The notes under the pieces are model-generated. The model was not told where the DNA came from. It made no database searches and worked only from the letters and a program-made list of their open reading frames with translations. DNA of 36,527 nucleotides from Spirochaetales bacterium (GTDB lineage: Bacteria > Spirochaetota > Spirochaetia > DSM-2461). This document shows positions 7,279 through 15,821 of this stretch, in pieces (position 1 is the first letter of the stretch; the number at the start of each line of letters is the position of its first letter). The position numbers were made by a program, and so were the translations under genes. The DNA is taken from contig JAQQAM010000192.1 in NCBI GenBank assembly GCA_028532905.1, forward strand, positions 1 through 36,527, in the 5' to 3' direction.

Positions 7279-8139
7279 ATGAAGCAGATGAAACTATTTT
7301 CCCGCAGACTGATACTGGTGTTGTTTGCTGTAATGACGCTTTCCTGCTCCGGGAAAAGAGTTCTCATTATTGAAGATCCCTACTTTGATCATTTTGCCTC
7401 TTCGGATGTCCGTTTTTATCACATCAGAAAAAGAGTGCTGTTCCTCACATCCGGCTTGAGGATCGAAACTGTCAATCCTGTGGAAAATCCATCTTCCATC
7501 AAAGAGGCGGAAGAAGCTCTTAACAGCGGTCGTTACAAAGGTTTTATCAATTTTTACCAATACCACCAGGCCATTCAGGTTCCCCCTAATGTCAGAACTG
7601 TTCTGATCGGCGGCAGCAGGGAGCTGGATTATCCTGAAATCACACAGATTATCAGTTCCGGTACCGAGGCTCTCAGTCTTGTGGGTCAGGAGCTGCTGAA
7701 TCTCTGGAATAATGAGGGGATTGTTCCTCTCACAGTGTTCTGGGAAAAGCAGTCCGCCGGCGAACAGGAAAAGAAGGCGCTCCTCGGCCCGTGGGGAGAT
7801 AATCCGGTACTGAATGATAACATCCTTGTATTGAATGAAAATACGGCAGATGTACAGTTGAAGATCGAATCCTTCTTCTCCCGTTATGATTTCCAGACGG
7901 AGAATTACATCATTCTGGCCTATTCCCCTGAGGTCTATAAAGAATTCTTCCGTTCACTTCCCGAAGGGGAGGATATCCCGGCCATCTATGTCCTGCCTGA
8001 TAATCCGGTTCTTCCCGAATCCGCTTACGGTATCATAACCGAAGACTATACAGGACAGTTAAAAGCGGCATTATCTGCAGTTAAAAGCGGTTCTAAAGGG
8101 AAAAAAATAAAAGTGGAAAATAAATTTATCCGGAAGTAA
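7279..8139 (+). CDS. Putative lipoprotein, function unknown
   Basis: About 286 residues. A basic start (MKQMKLFSRR) is followed by a hydrophobic stretch and a lipobox TLSC, with the cysteine near residue 24, so the mature protein should be lipid-anchored. The remainder is soluble alpha/beta sequence with some resemblance to periplasmic substrate-binding folds (regular strand-helix alternation, FINFYQYHQAI, VRTVLIGGSREL), but no motif allows a firm family call. The longer frame from GTG 7243 overlaps the upstream gene and would bury the signal peptide. Cotranscribed with the membrane protein. Confidence 0.72.
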   Translation: MKQMKLFSRRLILVLFAVMTLSCSGKRVLIIEDPYFDHFASSDVRFYHIRKRVLFLTSGLRIETVNPVENPSSIKEAEEALNSGRYKGFINFYQYHQAIQVPPNVRTVLIGGSRELDYPEITQIISSGTEALSLVGQELLNLWNNEGIVPLTVFWEKQSAGEQEKKALLGPWGDNPVLNDNILVLNENTADVQLKIESFFSRYDFQTENYIILAYSPEVYKEFFRSLPEGEDIPAIYVLPDNPVLPESAYGIITEDYTGQLKAALSAVKSGSKGKKIKVENKFIRK

Positions 8140-8198
8140 ATGTTTATTTTATGAAGATTAATAGCCTCTTCCGGGAGTTATAAAAACCAAAAAATGGT

Positions 8199-8227
8199 TT
8201 GACATGAAATCGCCAGAGAAATATAAT
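8199..8227 (+). promoter_or_regulatory. Consensus sigma-70 promoter of the flaA operon
   Basis: TTGACA (8199-8204), a 17-base spacer and TATAAT (8222-8227) match both hexamers and the spacing perfectly. The predicted transcript starts near 8234 and leaves a leader of about 47 bases before the first flaA gene. This suggests housekeeping-sigma control of the outer filament layer. Confidence 0.85.
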
Positions 8228-8280
8228 TCATTTTGAATAAATAATAAATTGTTTCTTTGAAAATTAATAAGGAGTATAGA

Positions 8281-9069
8281 ATGAGACGTGGCTGCCTGTT
8301 GATTTCAGGCTTGTTAGTGTTCACTCTAAGCACAGGTTTTCTGTTTGCTGACGAGAAAACACTGAAGCTGGAAGCTGTTGTTGTCGAAAGTTTTGATGGT
8401 CCAGGTGTTTCTACATTTGCTGACGGATCTGCTGTTAACTGGCAGGTACAGGGCAGTAAGTTCTCCACCGAGGGGTATCCCCGAATGACCTACGTCCCCA
8501 ATACATGGCCCGATGATCTTTTTGGTCCCAATCCCGAAAATGCAGAGGAACTGCAGGTTCTGGGTATTAACACCAAGTATGACCGTATGGGATACAATCA
8601 GGTTGAAATCGTTCCCGGTGTCGGTGAAGGTGATGACTGGGTTGCCAAACCTCTTGATCTTCCCGGACGTGTAAGAATGGTTGATCTGTGGGTTTGGGGT
8701 TCCAATTACAACTACAGTATTGAAGCGCATTTCATAGATTATGAAGGACTTTCCTTTAGACTGGACCTGATTCAGTCTGATAACAAAAGAGTTCCCGGAA
8801 GTATAAAGTTTGTGGGATGGAAGAACATGTATCTGGATATTCCCAGCTACATCAGACAGTCTGTTGTCTACAAACCAGAATACAGAGGATTGAGACTGAC
8901 AAAATTTGTCATCCACACACACCCTTCAGAAAATGTTAATGATTTTTATGTCTATCTTGACAACCTGAAGATCATTACTGACAAGCATGAAACTTTCTAC
9001 GACGGATTTGGCCTGACTTCTCCTGATAGGATTGCCGAGATCTGGGGCAGTGAAGAAGCTGGAGAGTGA
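8281..9069 (+). CDS. flaA: FlaA-type flagellar filament outer layer protein (first copy)
   Basis: A 262-residue exported protein of the spirochaete FlaA family, which decorates the FlaB core in the periplasm. A signal peptide (residues about 1-22) ends at LFA before DEK. Family features include the jelly-roll-like body with VRMVDLWVWGSNYNYSIEA, IKFVGWKNMYLDIPSYIRQS and the terminal YVYLDNLKIITD. The start at 8281 has AAGGAG at ideal distance; the longer frame from 8257 would spoil the signal peptide. The second flaA follows 11 bases later, giving a flaA pair as in Treponema and Leptospira. Confidence 0.92.
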   Translation: MRRGCLLISGLLVFTLSTGFLFADEKTLKLEAVVVESFDGPGVSTFADGSAVNWQVQGSKFSTEGYPRMTYVPNTWPDDLFGPNPENAEELQVLGINTKYDRMGYNQVEIVPGVGEGDDWVAKPLDLPGRVRMVDLWVWGSNYNYSIEAHFIDYEGLSFRLDLIQSDNKRVPGSIKFVGWKNMYLDIPSYIRQSVVYKPEYRGLRLTKFVIHTHPSENVNDFYVYLDNLKIITDKHETFYDGFGLTSPDRIAEIWGSEEAGE

Positions 9070-9080
9070 GGAGAAATAAA

Positions 9081-9788
9081 ATGAAAAAAACATTATTGCT
9101 TAGCCTTGTCATGACTATAGCCCTGGGAGGACTTGTTTTTGCCCAGGATGCGGGAGATCCCAATCCTGAAGAGATTGGTATTACTTCTGCGCAGCAGAAA
9201 CTGAAAGAAGTTTCTGTATCCAAGATGGAAGATGCCGGACTCTGGTACGGTATCATGGCTTCTGATGAAGGACTTATTCAGCTCAGACGTTTTGAGGGAT
9301 CTCCTCTGGACAAGGAGCCCATTGAAGGTGAAGAAGAAGCTGGCATAGATGAGCCGGATGATTTTGTTCTTGGTGCGAAGGTCTCTTTCTACAAGAGAGG
9401 CGCCAGCACATTCTCTATCCGTCCTGTAAGACCTCTTCCCATTGAAGGTATAACAAAGACTATCTCTGTATGGGTTGCCGGTAGAAATACCAACCATGTG
9501 CTTCAGCTGGAAATCTCCGATCACTTCGGAAACACAGCATTTATCAATATGGGTAAACTCAACTTTGTAGGCTGGAAAAAAGTTACTGTATCAGTACCCC
9601 CTTCCATCGTACAGAGGGATTATCACTACAACAACAAAATGGGTATAACCATTCAGGGATTCAATATTCTTTGTGATCTGGATGAAACCTACGGTAACTA
9701 CTATATCTATCTGGATGATATCAGAGCCGTTACTGACCTCTTCGCAGAAGAGAGCAGAGACGAAGATGACATCATTGATGCTTGGTGA
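9081..9788 (+). CDS. flaA: FlaA-type flagellar filament outer layer protein (second copy)
   Basis: A 235-residue paralogue of the preceding gene. The start at 9081 (MKKTLLLSLVMTIALGGLVF) follows GGAGA; the signal peptide is cut after VFA. The body shares the same layout: ITKTISVWVAGRNTNHVLQL, LNFVGWKKVTVSVPPSIVQ and YYIYLDDIRAVTD. The C-terminus is acidic (EESRDEDDIIDAW). The two FlaA proteins probably form a mixed sheath on the periplasmic filament. A strong intrinsic terminator follows 25 bases after the stop, closing the operon. Confidence 0.92.
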   Translation: MKKTLLLSLVMTIALGGLVFAQDAGDPNPEEIGITSAQQKLKEVSVSKMEDAGLWYGIMASDEGLIQLRRFEGSPLDKEPIEGEEEAGIDEPDDFVLGAKVSFYKRGASTFSIRPVRPLPIEGITKTISVWVAGRNTNHVLQLEISDHFGNTAFINMGKLNFVGWKKVTVSVPPSIVQRDYHYNNKMGITIQGFNILCDLDETYGNYYIYLDDIRAVTDLFAEESRDEDDIIDAW

Positions 9789-9813
9789 TTAACACGTCTT
9801 TTTAGATAAATGG

Positions 9814-9842
9814 GCTGACCCGGAGCGGGTCAGCTTTTTTTT
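9814..9842 (+). terminator. Intrinsic terminator of the flaA operon
   Basis: GCTGACCC and GGGTCAGC form a perfect 8-bp stem around the loop GGAGC, followed by eight T residues. Confidence 0.95.
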
Positions 9843-9893
9843 GCTAAAAAACTCTTTGCAGTTCAGATAATTCCCCTTACGTCAGTAGGAGAG

Positions 9894-10673
9894 TCAGGGC
9901 AGGGAGGCCTGGATTCTGAGCAGGTTTTTGAGGTTTGTGTCTACAGTTTCTGTCAGCTGTTGCAGGGAGATTTTCTTTTCTGATGCAATGCATTCATAAC
10001 TGTATCCGATAAGTCCCGGATGATTATTCCTTCCCCGTTTCGGGTGGGGAGCCAGGTAGGGGGCATCTGTTTCGATCAGCAATCTTTCCAGGGGAATGAT
10101 TTGCAGGGCGTCTCTGAGGGGTTGTGCATTTTTAAAGGTCACATTCCCGGCAAAGGAGATGTAGAATCCCTTTTCCAGTGCAGTTTCTGCCAGGGACAGG
10201 TCTCCCGGAAAGCAGTGGAGGACGGCACCCATGGGGAAGTCTCTTGCTGAGATCCACTCCTGCATTTCAGCTTCCGCATTCCGGATGTGAAAGATAAGAG
10301 GCTTATCTGAAAGGCCTGCCAGCTTGTAATGAAGATTCAGGAGACGGTACTGATCCTCTAATGATGAAAACTCTCTGAAGAAATCGAGACCTGTTTCACC
10401 AACGGCTTTGACCAGAGGGTGGGTTATCTGGGTTTCAAGAGTCGTTTCATAATTTTCGGGCCACTGTTCTGCAGGGATATTGGGATGGATGCCCGCAGCA
10501 AAAAAGAGTTTTTCATAGTTCTTTTTCCAGACCAGGCGTTCTTCAAAATCATCGAGAATGACACCCGCGTCCAGAAGGTAACCGGCTCCGGCATTCTTCA
10601 ATGCTTCAAAGACAGATTCCGGCTCCAACCCTTTTCTGATCATCTCCATAATATGGAAATGACTGTCGCTCAT
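9894..10673 (-). CDS. tatD: TatD family metal-dependent hydrolase (DNase)
   Basis: A 259-residue TIM-barrel metallohydrolase, normal TatD size. The first metal-binding motif HFH is in MSDSHFHI at the N-terminus; further motifs are GETGLD with the bridging Glu, HIRNAEAE, HCFPG and LIETDAPYLAP near the C-terminus. TatD enzymes act as magnesium-dependent 3'-5' DNases in DNA repair. The start at 10673 is chosen because the motif begins there; in-frame ATGs at 10694 and 10739 add a tail not seen in the family. It lies downstream of fba on the same strand but is separated from it by a terminator. Confidence 0.88.
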   Translation of the reverse strand: MSDSHFHIMEMIRKGLEPESVFEALKNAGAGYLLDAGVILDDFEERLVWKKNYEKLFFAAGIHPNIPAEQWPENYETTLETQITHPLVKAVGETGLDFFREFSSLEDQYRLLNLHYKLAGLSDKPLIFHIRNAEAEMQEWISARDFPMGAVLHCFPGDLSLAETALEKGFYISFAGNVTFKNAQPLRDALQIIPLERLLIETDAPYLAPHPKRGRNNHPGLIGYSYECIASEKKISLQQLTETVDTNLKNLLRIQASLP

Positions 10674-10737
10674 ATTTTCTCTGATATTTATATCCATCCG
10701 ATAAAGCAGCCTTTTATTCTGTTTTATTTTCCAGGCC

Positions 10738-10765
10738 AAAAAAATCCCTGCCTCAGCAGGGATTT
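10738..10765 (-). terminator. Intrinsic terminator of fba
   Basis: On the minus strand AAATCCCTGC and GCAGGGATTT form a 10-bp stem with a TGAG loop, and a run of T residues follows. It lies 25 bases after the fba stop. Confidence 0.92.
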
Positions 10766-10789
10766 ATCAGGCTTATTTCTAAGCAGGAA

Positions 10790-11782
10790 TTATGCCTTAC
10801 CGGCAGATCCCAGTACGTTTTCGTTTTTAGCCTTGTACAGTTCTTTCAGAGCGTCTCTGGCAGGACCAAGATATTTTCTGGGGTCGAACTCACCGGGATT
10901 TTCAGCGAAAACTTTTCTAACGGCAGCTGTCATAGCCAGACGTCCGTCAGAGTCAATATTGATCTTACATACGGCAGATTTAGCTGCTTTTCTGAGCTGC
11001 TCTTCGGGAATACCTACAGCATCTTTCAGTTTACCGCCGTTGTTATTGATTGTGTCAACTTCCTTCTGGGGTACAGAAGAGGAACCGTGAAGAACGATGG
11101 GGAATCCGGGGATTCTTTTTTCGATTTCTTCAAGGATGTCGAAACGGAGGGGAGGGGGTACAAGAACGCCGTCGGCATGTCTGGTACACTGTTCGGGAGT
11201 GAACTTATTGGCTCCGTGAGAAGTACCAATTGAAATAGCCAGTGAGTCAACACCGGTTTTCTTAACAAAGTCTTCCACTTCTTCGGGTTTTGTATAAGTA
11301 GATGTTTCTGCTACAACGTCGTCTTCAACACCTGCGAGAACTCCGAGTTCTCCTTCAACTGTTACGTCGAACTGGTGAGCATACTCTACTACCTTCTTGG
11401 TGAGAGCAACATTTTCTTCGTAAGAGTGGTGGGATCCGTCGATCATAACAGAAGAGAATCCGTTGTCGATACAGTCCTTACACAGTTCAAAGGTATCGCC
11501 GTGGTCCAGGTGAAGAGCGATAGGAATCTCATATCCCAGTTCTTTGGCATACTCTACAGCACCCTTGGCCATGTTTCTCAGCAGAGTGGCGTTGGCGTAC
11601 TTACGGGCACCGGAGGATACCTGAAGAATAACGGGTGATTTTGATTCAACACAGGCCTGGATAATGGCCTGCAGCTGCTCAAGATTGTTGAAGTTGTAAG
11701 CGGGGATTGCATATCCGCCGTCTACAGCTTTTTTAAAGACTTCTTTTGTATTTGATAAACCAAGGTCTTTATAGCTTGTCAT
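10790..11782 (-). CDS. fba: Class II fructose-bisphosphate aldolase
   Basis: Glycolytic and gluconeogenic enzyme that reversibly splits fructose-1,6-bisphosphate into DHAP and glyceraldehyde-3-phosphate; zinc dependent. Length about 330 residues. Motifs: AYNFNNLEQ, LHLDHGD (catalytic Asp and zinc His), VMIDGSHHSYEEN, VEGELG, the phosphate and metal site ISIGTSHGANKF, and VLHGSSSV. Two ATGs stand in tandem (11785 and 11782); AAGGAG is better spaced for the second. It has a good promoter at 11822-11850 and its own terminator, so it is monocistronic. Confidence 0.97.
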   Translation of the reverse strand: MTSYKDLGLSNTKEVFKKAVDGGYAIPAYNFNNLEQLQAIIQACVESKSPVILQVSSGARKYANATLLRNMAKGAVEYAKELGYEIPIALHLDHGDTFELCKDCIDNGFSSVMIDGSHHSYEENVALTKKVVEYAHQFDVTVEGELGVLAGVEDDVVAETSTYTKPEEVEDFVKKTGVDSLAISIGTSHGANKFTPEQCTRHADGVLVPPPLRFDILEEIEKRIPGFPIVLHGSSSVPQKEVDTINNNGGKLKDAVGIPEEQLRKAAKSAVCKINIDSDGRLAMTAAVRKVFAENPGEFDPRKYLGPARDALKELYKAKNENVLGSAGKA

Positions 11783-11821
11783 CATTTACTCCTTAAAGCA
11801 AAGGTCTATTTGTATTGGTAA

Positions 11822-11850
11822 AATATAGGCATCAGCCAATATACTGTCAA
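11822..11850 (-). promoter_or_regulatory. Sigma-70 promoter of fba
   Basis: Minus strand TTGACA (11850-11845), 17-base spacer, TATATT (11827-11822). One mismatch from consensus, about 40 bases before the start codon. Confidence 0.8.
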
Positions 11851-11941
11851 GAGAAGTGAAAAATAAATCCTTATTGTTTCAAAAAATGCAATGAAATTGA
11901 TGTAAGTGAAACAGCTTGTCTAAATCTCATTGAAAAACTGA

Positions 11942-11970
11942 TTGACCAAGGCAGAAGAGACATGTAATAT
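11942..11970 (+). promoter_or_regulatory. Promoter of tRNA-Leu
   Basis: TTGACC (11942-11947), 17-base spacer, TAATAT (11965-11970), ending 12 bases before the tRNA. Confidence 0.65.
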
Positions 11971-11982
11971 AGCGATGGTGTT

Positions 11983-12066
11983 GCCGGTGTGGTGGAATTG
12001 GTAGACACCCGAGACTTAAAATCTCGTGGGCTTAGGCCCGTACCGGTTCAAGTCCGGTCACCGGCA
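11983..12066 (+). tRNA. tRNA-Leu (anticodon UAA)
   Basis: An 84-base class II tRNA. Acceptor GCCGGTG pairs with CACCGGC (12059-12065), with discriminator A at 12066. The anticodon arm is CGAGA-CTTAAAA-TCTCG with anticodon TAA. A long variable arm follows, and the T loop is GTTCAAGTC. CCA is not encoded. The phage integrase lies immediately downstream, so the 3' end is the likely integration site. Confidence 0.95.
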
Positions 12067-12068
12067 CA
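12050..12068 (+). other. Probable attL core within the tRNA-Leu 3' end
   Basis: Tyrosine integrases of temperate phages usually recombine at tRNA 3' ends. The integrase gene starts about 110 bases from this tRNA and everything to its right is phage-like. The exact core needs the attR copy, which lies beyond the window, so these limits are only nominal. Confidence 0.5.
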
Positions 12069-12074
12069 ATTTTT

Positions 12075-12114
12075 AAAGGCTAAGTTATTGCTATGCAGTG
12101 ATTTAGCCTTTTTT
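12075..12114 (+). terminator. Intrinsic terminator after tRNA-Leu
   Basis: AAAGGCTAA (12075-12083) pairs with TTAGCCTTT (12103-12111), with more T residues following to 12114; the loop is 19 bases. It lies on the phage side of the presumed junction, so the prophage may supply the terminator and insulate the integrase from tRNA transcription. Confidence 0.7.
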
Positions 12115-12175
12115 AATGCCCTTGTGGTTGATAAATTGGTTGACTGTAAGCCTTATTCAGGTTCTAATTTTAGGT

Positions 12176-13321
12176 ATGAAGCCCTATAAATTGTGGTGCC
12201 GGAAGGACCGAAAAGGTGTATTTTATATTCAGTTTGCCCATACACCGGGCAAGTGGATTACAACAAATTGTACAGACCGGGATGATGCCATCCGCTGGGC
12301 AGAAGCGAACCGGGAAGCGGCCGGACAGATACGGAAGAAGATTCCCACCCTGAAGCAATTTGCCGACGGCTTTTTTGTTCCAGGGAATGAGTTCTGGATG
12401 AAGCGATTAATGCGGAAAAAGAAGAGCTTTGCTTCTGACTATTTCCGTGCCCACCAGGGGCGTCTGGATAATTATATTATCCCTGAGTTCGGCAGCCGGT
12501 TGATCAGCAGCATTACCACCGTTGAGATTGATAACTGGTTTCTGGATCTTGAGTCTGTCCGGACAAAGAATGAACTTTCTGATAATGCCAAGAACAAGGT
12601 TCTGCATGTCTTCCGGATCATCCTGGAGGAAGCCAAGTACCAGGGGTATGTGAAAGAGAATGCTGCATCTGCAGTAGAAGAGATCAGTGAAGAGAATCAG
12701 GAACGAAAGCACTTCACAGATATAGAAATGAGAAAACTGTTTCCAGATGACAGGGATGAACTCCTCCGGATCTGGCAGGGGCTTAAGTGGACTGTGTTTT
12801 TTATGATCATGAAAGATACTGGCTTCCGCCCTGGAGAAGTCGCAGGATTAACCAGAAGAGCTTATTACAGCTCTGTGGGGGGAATCTATACCACAGGCTC
12901 TATCGATACTGTGACGGGCCAGTATAAGGATTCTATTAAGACTACAAAGAAAGGGAAGGGGTATAAACTCGGGCTTCTTGAAGATCTTACTCTGCAGCTG
13001 CTGGATGATTACCTGGAAGAAACAGATCCGGAAATTGATGAACTGATTTTCCCCGCTGCAAATACGGAAGGCATTAAGGTTGAAACTTCATTGAAGCATT
13101 TTAAGCTTTCCGCCAGAAGGGCAAAGGTTGATCTGCAGGGACGGACTCAGTATTGTCTCCGTCACTCTTTTGAAACACGGAAATTGATGGATCTGGATCT
13201 TGAAACTGTTAAGGAGTTGATGGGTCATACCAGATATAGAAAAGAATATGATCATAGAAGTGGGGAAGATAGGTTAACTAAGTTGAAATCCGTATTACTT
13301 GAAAATTCTAGTTCATTATAA
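12176..13321 (+). CDS. int: Tyrosine-type phage integrase
   Basis: Site-specific recombinase of 381 residues that integrates and excises the prophage at tRNA-Leu. An N-terminal arm-binding part is followed by a SAM-like core-binding domain (residues about 80-180) and a catalytic domain. Catalytic residues: Arg in DTGFRPGE, the box II segment YCLRHSFET (Tyr replaces the usual first His), His in LMGHTRYR, and a Tyr near the C-terminus (EYDHR). The start at 12176 follows a weak AGGT. The 3' end overlaps the tail of the converging minus-strand gene by 14 bases. Confidence 0.92.
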   Translation: MKPYKLWCRKDRKGVFYIQFAHTPGKWITTNCTDRDDAIRWAEANREAAGQIRKKIPTLKQFADGFFVPGNEFWMKRLMRKKKSFASDYFRAHQGRLDNYIIPEFGSRLISSITTVEIDNWFLDLESVRTKNELSDNAKNKVLHVFRIILEEAKYQGYVKENAASAVEEISEENQERKHFTDIEMRKLFPDDRDELLRIWQGLKWTVFFMIMKDTGFRPGEVAGLTRRAYYSSVGGIYTTGSIDTVTGQYKDSIKTTKKGKGYKLGLLEDLTLQLLDDYLEETDPEIDELIFPAANTEGIKVETSLKHFKLSARRAKVDLQGRTQYCLRHSFETRKLMDLDLETVKELMGHTRYRKEYDHRSGEDRLTKLKSVLLENSSSL

Positions 13322-14318
13322 AGTCATCCAAAATATAGGGGATTTCACTTTCTGTTCTTGTATATGATGGCATAGCATTGTGTTTAACTAAGTGCTGCTT
13401 TTGCTTGTCAAGCTTCTTGAATAATCCAATATTGTAAAAAGTGTCTTCTGTCTCTGATACAATGATATGATTGATAAATTTGAGAATATTGTCTTTTTCA
13501 CGTATTAATAATTTTTTCATAAGTATAGACCAACCCTTTCTCCATATAATATTGAAAGCTGAACCATCTTCATGTGGGAAAAAGGATACGCCAAAATAAT
13601 CAAAGTTGTTAGCTATTGGGAGAATGCTTTTAAAAAACGATCTTCTATTGATAACTGTACTCAATGCTATTCCATATTTCTTAGAAGTAGTGATAGAAGC
13701 AAAGCCAAACTGGTTTTCAAGTTTATTACTTTTAATTGCTTCATATAGTAAAGTAAAGTCACTATATAGTTTTCTTAGTAATTTCTTGTGTTTTCTTGAT
13801 TCTCTTTTAGCTAATTTATTTCTACCTTTCTTTATTAAGCCCATTTCTATAAAATCAAACATTTCTTCTTTCATTCTTATTTCATAAGAGATACTCCTAA
13901 GAAAAAGAAGACAATTATGCCTAAGAGATCTTTCATCAAGATCCTCATCTTCTATCTCTTTAAATATTTCATTGTCATGTTTTTGACAAAAACCATTGAA
14001 AACAGAAGCTTGTTTAATACCCATCTCTTTAAATTTCAGCTCCCCATCAATGAATGATTCAATCTCTATCTGATTCATAGATTTTCCATAGACCTTTCCG
14101 GCTTCAGAAATGCTTTTTAAATGTTTACTTTTCTGGATAGAATGAGATTTAATAGGCTTACAAATGCAATCCGGGACAATGCAGACTTTTTCAATTTCTC
14201 GTAATTCTTTTATTACAGATCCAAGATCTTTTTTGTATTCACTAATCAGTTTCTTTTTTTCATCATTATTGAAACTGTAAAGTTTATTTCCATAACGAAA
14301 TTGATTTTGGGTTTTCAT
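13308..14318 (-). CDS. Cys/His-rich accessory protein, function unknown
   Basis: A 336-residue lysine-rich protein in an AT-rich island between integrase and repressor. The N-terminal third holds a possible zinc site: CIVPDC (about residues 46-51), then KSHSIQ (about 58-63), and about 50 residues later GFCQKHD. This C..C/H...C..H spacing recalls a treble-clef or HNH-like finger, but no full nuclease motif is seen. The remainder is mainly helical. The position suits a lysogenic accessory gene such as phage defence or superinfection exclusion; that is inference. A short palindrome sits just upstream. It is transcribed toward, and overlaps, the integrase 3' end. Confidence 0.7.
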   Translation of the reverse strand: MKTQNQFRYGNKLYSFNNDEKKKLISEYKKDLGSVIKELREIEKVCIVPDCICKPIKSHSIQKSKHLKSISEAGKVYGKSMNQIEIESFIDGELKFKEMGIKQASVFNGFCQKHDNEIFKEIEDEDLDERSLRHNCLLFLRSISYEIRMKEEMFDFIEMGLIKKGRNKLAKRESRKHKKLLRKLYSDFTLLYEAIKSNKLENQFGFASITTSKKYGIALSTVINRRSFFKSILPIANNFDYFGVSFFPHEDGSAFNIIWRKGWSILMKKLLIREKDNILKFINHIIVSETEDTFYNIGLFKKLDKQKQHLVKHNAMPSYTRTESEIPYILDDFIMN

Positions 14319-14340
14319 GGTCTTAAGTATCCTTATGGTA

Positions 14341-14357
14341 AGAGATATGATATCTCT
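14341..14357. promoter_or_regulatory. Palindrome AGAGATA-TGA-TATCTCT
   Basis: A perfect 7-bp inverted repeat with a 3-base centre, in the 79-base gap between the four-gene operon and the Cys/His-rich gene. It lacks a T-tract, so an operator is more likely than a terminator. Confidence 0.45.
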
Positions 14358-14397
14358 GTCTAATGCTGTGTGAAAATAATATCTTATTACAGAATGA

Positions 14398-15135
14398 TTA
14401 CGAGAAGTATCTTAGTACAGTAAATATGTAAGTATTCACCCCATTGGCAATTCCCAGGAATTGTTTTAGTTCAAGAAATGATGTGATGCTGGCATATACG
14501 CTATCTTTTGTCAAAGTGATATTCAGTTCCTGTTTACGTTTTTGTACAGTGAAATTGAAGGACCCGTAATTTATTTCCTTAACTTTTACATGATTGAACA
14601 TAGCAGAAAATGTCGGGTTTAGATTCTGGTATTGAGAAAGGATAAAATAAGTGGGCTTTTTTCTTATGATGACTGATAGTTTATCTTCAATAATTTTTAG
14701 ATCTTCCTCGAAGTCATTGTATTCTCTATTGTTCACTTTTAGGTCTTCAATATACAAACAGAGAGAATTCCCATCTTGGTTAATAGTCATATTGTAATTA
14801 AAGCTTTCAGTTTTAAGATCAAAAGCAATTTTAGATAAACTATTTTGAGCAATTCTCTTGATATCGAAGTGGTTGAACATGTAATCGACAACTTCTTGGG
14901 GTGAGGGTGGTTCATTAATCTCATCGTATTCAAACCGGAATTCAATAAAATTTGAAAATCTATTTAATAGCTTATCAATCCATATTTTTCCAATTATCAG
15001 TAGAGATTTATAATTGAAAACTGCTAAAAGAACAGATGCAAGTAAGCTTATCAATCCAGTTATTGGAAAGCTTTCACCTTTGGTGATAAAGAGATCAATT
15101 ACTGTGATACCTAGCAGTACTAATAGAGGAGCCAT
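14398..15135 (-). CDS. Membrane-anchored protein, last gene of accessory operon
   Basis: A 245-residue protein not matched to a known family. The N-terminus has two hydrophobic segments (APLLVLLGITVIDLFI and ITGLISLLASVLLAVF), followed by a soluble domain of about 190 residues that probably faces the cytoplasm. That domain alternates strands and helices and has no recognisable catalytic motif. The start ATG lies 2 bases after the stop of the preceding gene with no ribosome binding site, so translation appears coupled. Together with its neighbours it may form a membrane-linked complex, for instance in superinfection exclusion; this is inference. Confidence 0.65.
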   Translation of the reverse strand: MAPLLVLLGITVIDLFITKGESFPITGLISLLASVLLAVFNYKSLLIIGKIWIDKLLNRFSNFIEFRFEYDEINEPPSPQEVVDYMFNHFDIKRIAQNSLSKIAFDLKTESFNYNMTINQDGNSLCLYIEDLKVNNREYNDFEEDLKIIEDKLSVIIRKKPTYFILSQYQNLNPTFSAMFNHVKVKEINYGSFNFTVQKRKQELNITLTKDSVYASITSFLELKQFLGIANGVNTYIFTVLRYFS

Positions 15136-15137
15136 AA

Positions 15138-15821
15138 TTATTTAAGAATATTATCATATATATATTCAACCAATTTTAACTGTTTCTCAAGTGTATCAGG
15201 TTCTGAATAAAGAATTATTCCACCTATTTCAGTTATACCAACAGTATATTCAACTTCATCTACAGTTATTTTAAACATTACTATTGAAATTGTGCCTCCT
15301 ATTCTTAAATTCCTTTTGTAATCATCGCTACTAATTACGTTATCTGAAAAGATAGCTTCAGCTTTCAAACCGAGTTTTTTCATTCCTGATCCTGAAAACC
15401 ATACGCCAGAAGCTGCTAAGCTTTTTTTCACAATAATTTCTTCAAGCTTGTAATTTTTCATTGAGAAGGATAGATATTTTTTTATTTCTGTATTTGTTTG
15501 AATTTGAGCATTTAATGCCTTAAATATTTCTCTTTTAGTGTCAAGAATACAAATCCCATCAGTTCGAGTGAATACATTTACATTATAGATTTCAAAAACA
15601 TCATCAATACCAAGTCTATTTTGTTCACCACTTTCTGAAATAGTCACATATACCTTTTTGTCTAAATCCTTTGACTTGACTCCAAATGATATTGCTGAAT
15701 GAGCAAACTCAGCATAAGTTTCATAATTTTTGATCCTCATTGCTGGAGCATGTTTAATAATTATCTCTTCTTCTTTATTTGTTGTGTTAAACTTCATCTC
15801 ATTAATGTAAAATGCTTTCAC
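15138..15821 (-). CDS. Unknown protein, third gene of accessory operon
   Basis: A 227-residue soluble protein with no recognised family. The start is a GTG at 15821 with AAGGAG six bases upstream; it overlaps the end of the preceding gene by 20 bases. The sequence is rich in beta strands (KKVYVTISESG, ISIVMFKITVDEVEYTVGIT) and contains a Gly/Ser-rich stretch GVWFSGSGMKKLG near residue 140. No signal peptide or membrane segment is evident. The close packing with its neighbours implies that the four products act together. Confidence 0.65.
   Translation of the reverse strand: MKAFYINEMKFNTTNKEEEIIIKHAPAMRIKNYETYAEFAHSAISFGVKSKDLDKKVYVTISESGEQNRLGIDDVFEIYNVNVFTRTDGICILDTKREIFKALNAQIQTNTEIKKYLSFSMKNYKLEEIIVKKSLAASGVWFSGSGMKKLGLKAEAIFSDNVISSDDYKRNLRIGGTISIVMFKITVDEVEYTVGITEIGGIILYSEPDTLEKQLKLVEYIYDNILK

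Noticed and set aside
8125-8176. Inverted repeat CGGAAG/CTTCCG as terminator of the lipoprotein gene
   Set aside because: The loop is about 30 bases and no T-tract follows.
8326-8922. A 198-codon minus-strand frame opposite flaA
   Set aside because: Antisense shadow of a well-supported FlaA gene.
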